From NCBI GenBank assembly GCA_002352055.1, contig DEHS01000023.1:28327-33836 (forward strand): DNA of 5,510 nt. Direction: 5' to 3'. The notes under the pieces were generated by a model. It saw only the letters and a program-made list of their open reading frames with translations. It made no database searches and had not been told where the DNA came from. Made by a program: the position numbers and the translations under genes. Positions 5,392 to 5,510 of the stretch are shown in pieces; positions within the stretch are counted from its first letter, which is position 1, and every line of letters starts with the position of its first letter. Source of the stretch: Legionellaceae bacterium UBA2794. Lineage in GTDB: Bacteria > Pseudomonadota > Gammaproteobacteria > Legionellales > Legionellaceae.

Positions 5392-5451
5392 CTCCTTTCT
5401 CCCTGTGTGAGAGGTGTATGGAGTACCCCTCATCCCTGAGGTATCACCTCA
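5392..5451. repeat. second, degenerate dyad-rich repeat unit
   Basis: Bases 5392-5404 are an inverted copy (12 of 13) of AGGGAGAATGGAG at 5326-5338 in the first unit. Then TGAGAGGT (5408-5415) pairs with ACCCCTCA (5425-5432) with one mismatch. TACCCCTCATCC (5424-5435) repeats the start of the first unit with one extra C. A perfect 6-bp hairpin, TGAGGT-ATC-ACCTCA, closes the unit (5437-5451). The stretch between the units (5353-5391) is AT-rich and shows nothing recognisable. Together the two units look like a composite or decayed repeat element. Confidence 0.6.
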
Positions 5452-5494
5452 AAATTTTATGCACTTTTAACATGCATTATGTTTCTTTTGTCTT

Positions 5495-5510
5495 CCCCGC
5501 GCAGGCGGGG
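5495..5510. repeat. GC-rich hairpin at window edge, truncated repeat
   Basis: CCCCGC (5495-5500) and GCGGGG (5505-5510) form a perfect 6-bp stem around a four-base loop. With the preceding TCTT it resembles the common proteobacterial dispersed motif of the CATTCCCGCGCAGGCGGGAATCC type (recalled). The GC content contrasts sharply with the T-rich DNA before it. The element runs off the window, so its full extent is unseen. Confidence 0.55.

Noticed and set aside
5292..5451. CRISPR-like direct repeats
   Set aside because: Only two imperfect copies of an 11-12 bp word are present, with no regular spacer and no cas gene; dyad-repeat elements explain it better.

Overview
The window looks like chromosomal DNA from an AT-rich gammaproteobacterium, possibly a Legionella relative. 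The basis is low GC throughout, a TrmL and a DciA of proteobacterial type, and the mix of proteins. This placement is an inference; no diagnostic marker gene (rRNA, ribosomal protein) is present. All large genes are intact, and no transposase, tRNA, rRNA or CRISPR array was seen.

Layout from left to right: (1) a minus-strand six-helix membrane protein of the DUF2878 type (48-590), divergent from (2) a plus-strand SDR-fold protein (689-1387) that lacks the catalytic tyrosine and two of the cofactor-loop glycines. A 98-bp gap between them carries a 13-bp palindrome. (3) After a 130-bp gap with a fair sigma70-like promoter comes a 26-codon Cys-containing small ORF (1518-1598). Its stop overlaps the start of a His-rich protein of 137 residues (1598-2011), which resembles the N-terminal region of 'glycine-rich domain-containing protein-like' (DUF1399) proteins. 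(4) trmL (2108-2554), the tRNA wobble 2'-O-methyltransferase, converges on (5) a minus-strand dciA/DUF721 replicative-helicase-loader gene (2583-3005). (6) A plus-strand group follows: a two-helix bacterial PH-domain membrane protein (3136-3576), a diacylglycerol-kinase-family lipid kinase (3652-4518) and a metallophosphoesterase (4515-5267). The last two overlap by ATGA and very probably work on one pathway. (7) The right end (5268-5510) is non-coding and holds several dyad-symmetric, GC-richer repeat units, with one hairpin ending exactly at the window edge.

The best candidates for undescribed biology are the coupled small-peptide/His-rich-protein pair at 1518-2011, the SDR-like protein with a degenerate active site, and the coupled lipid kinase/phosphoesterase pair next to a PH-domain membrane protein. 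The first is the least explained. The sequence supports translation of the peptide and its coupling to the partner, but not what the pair does.
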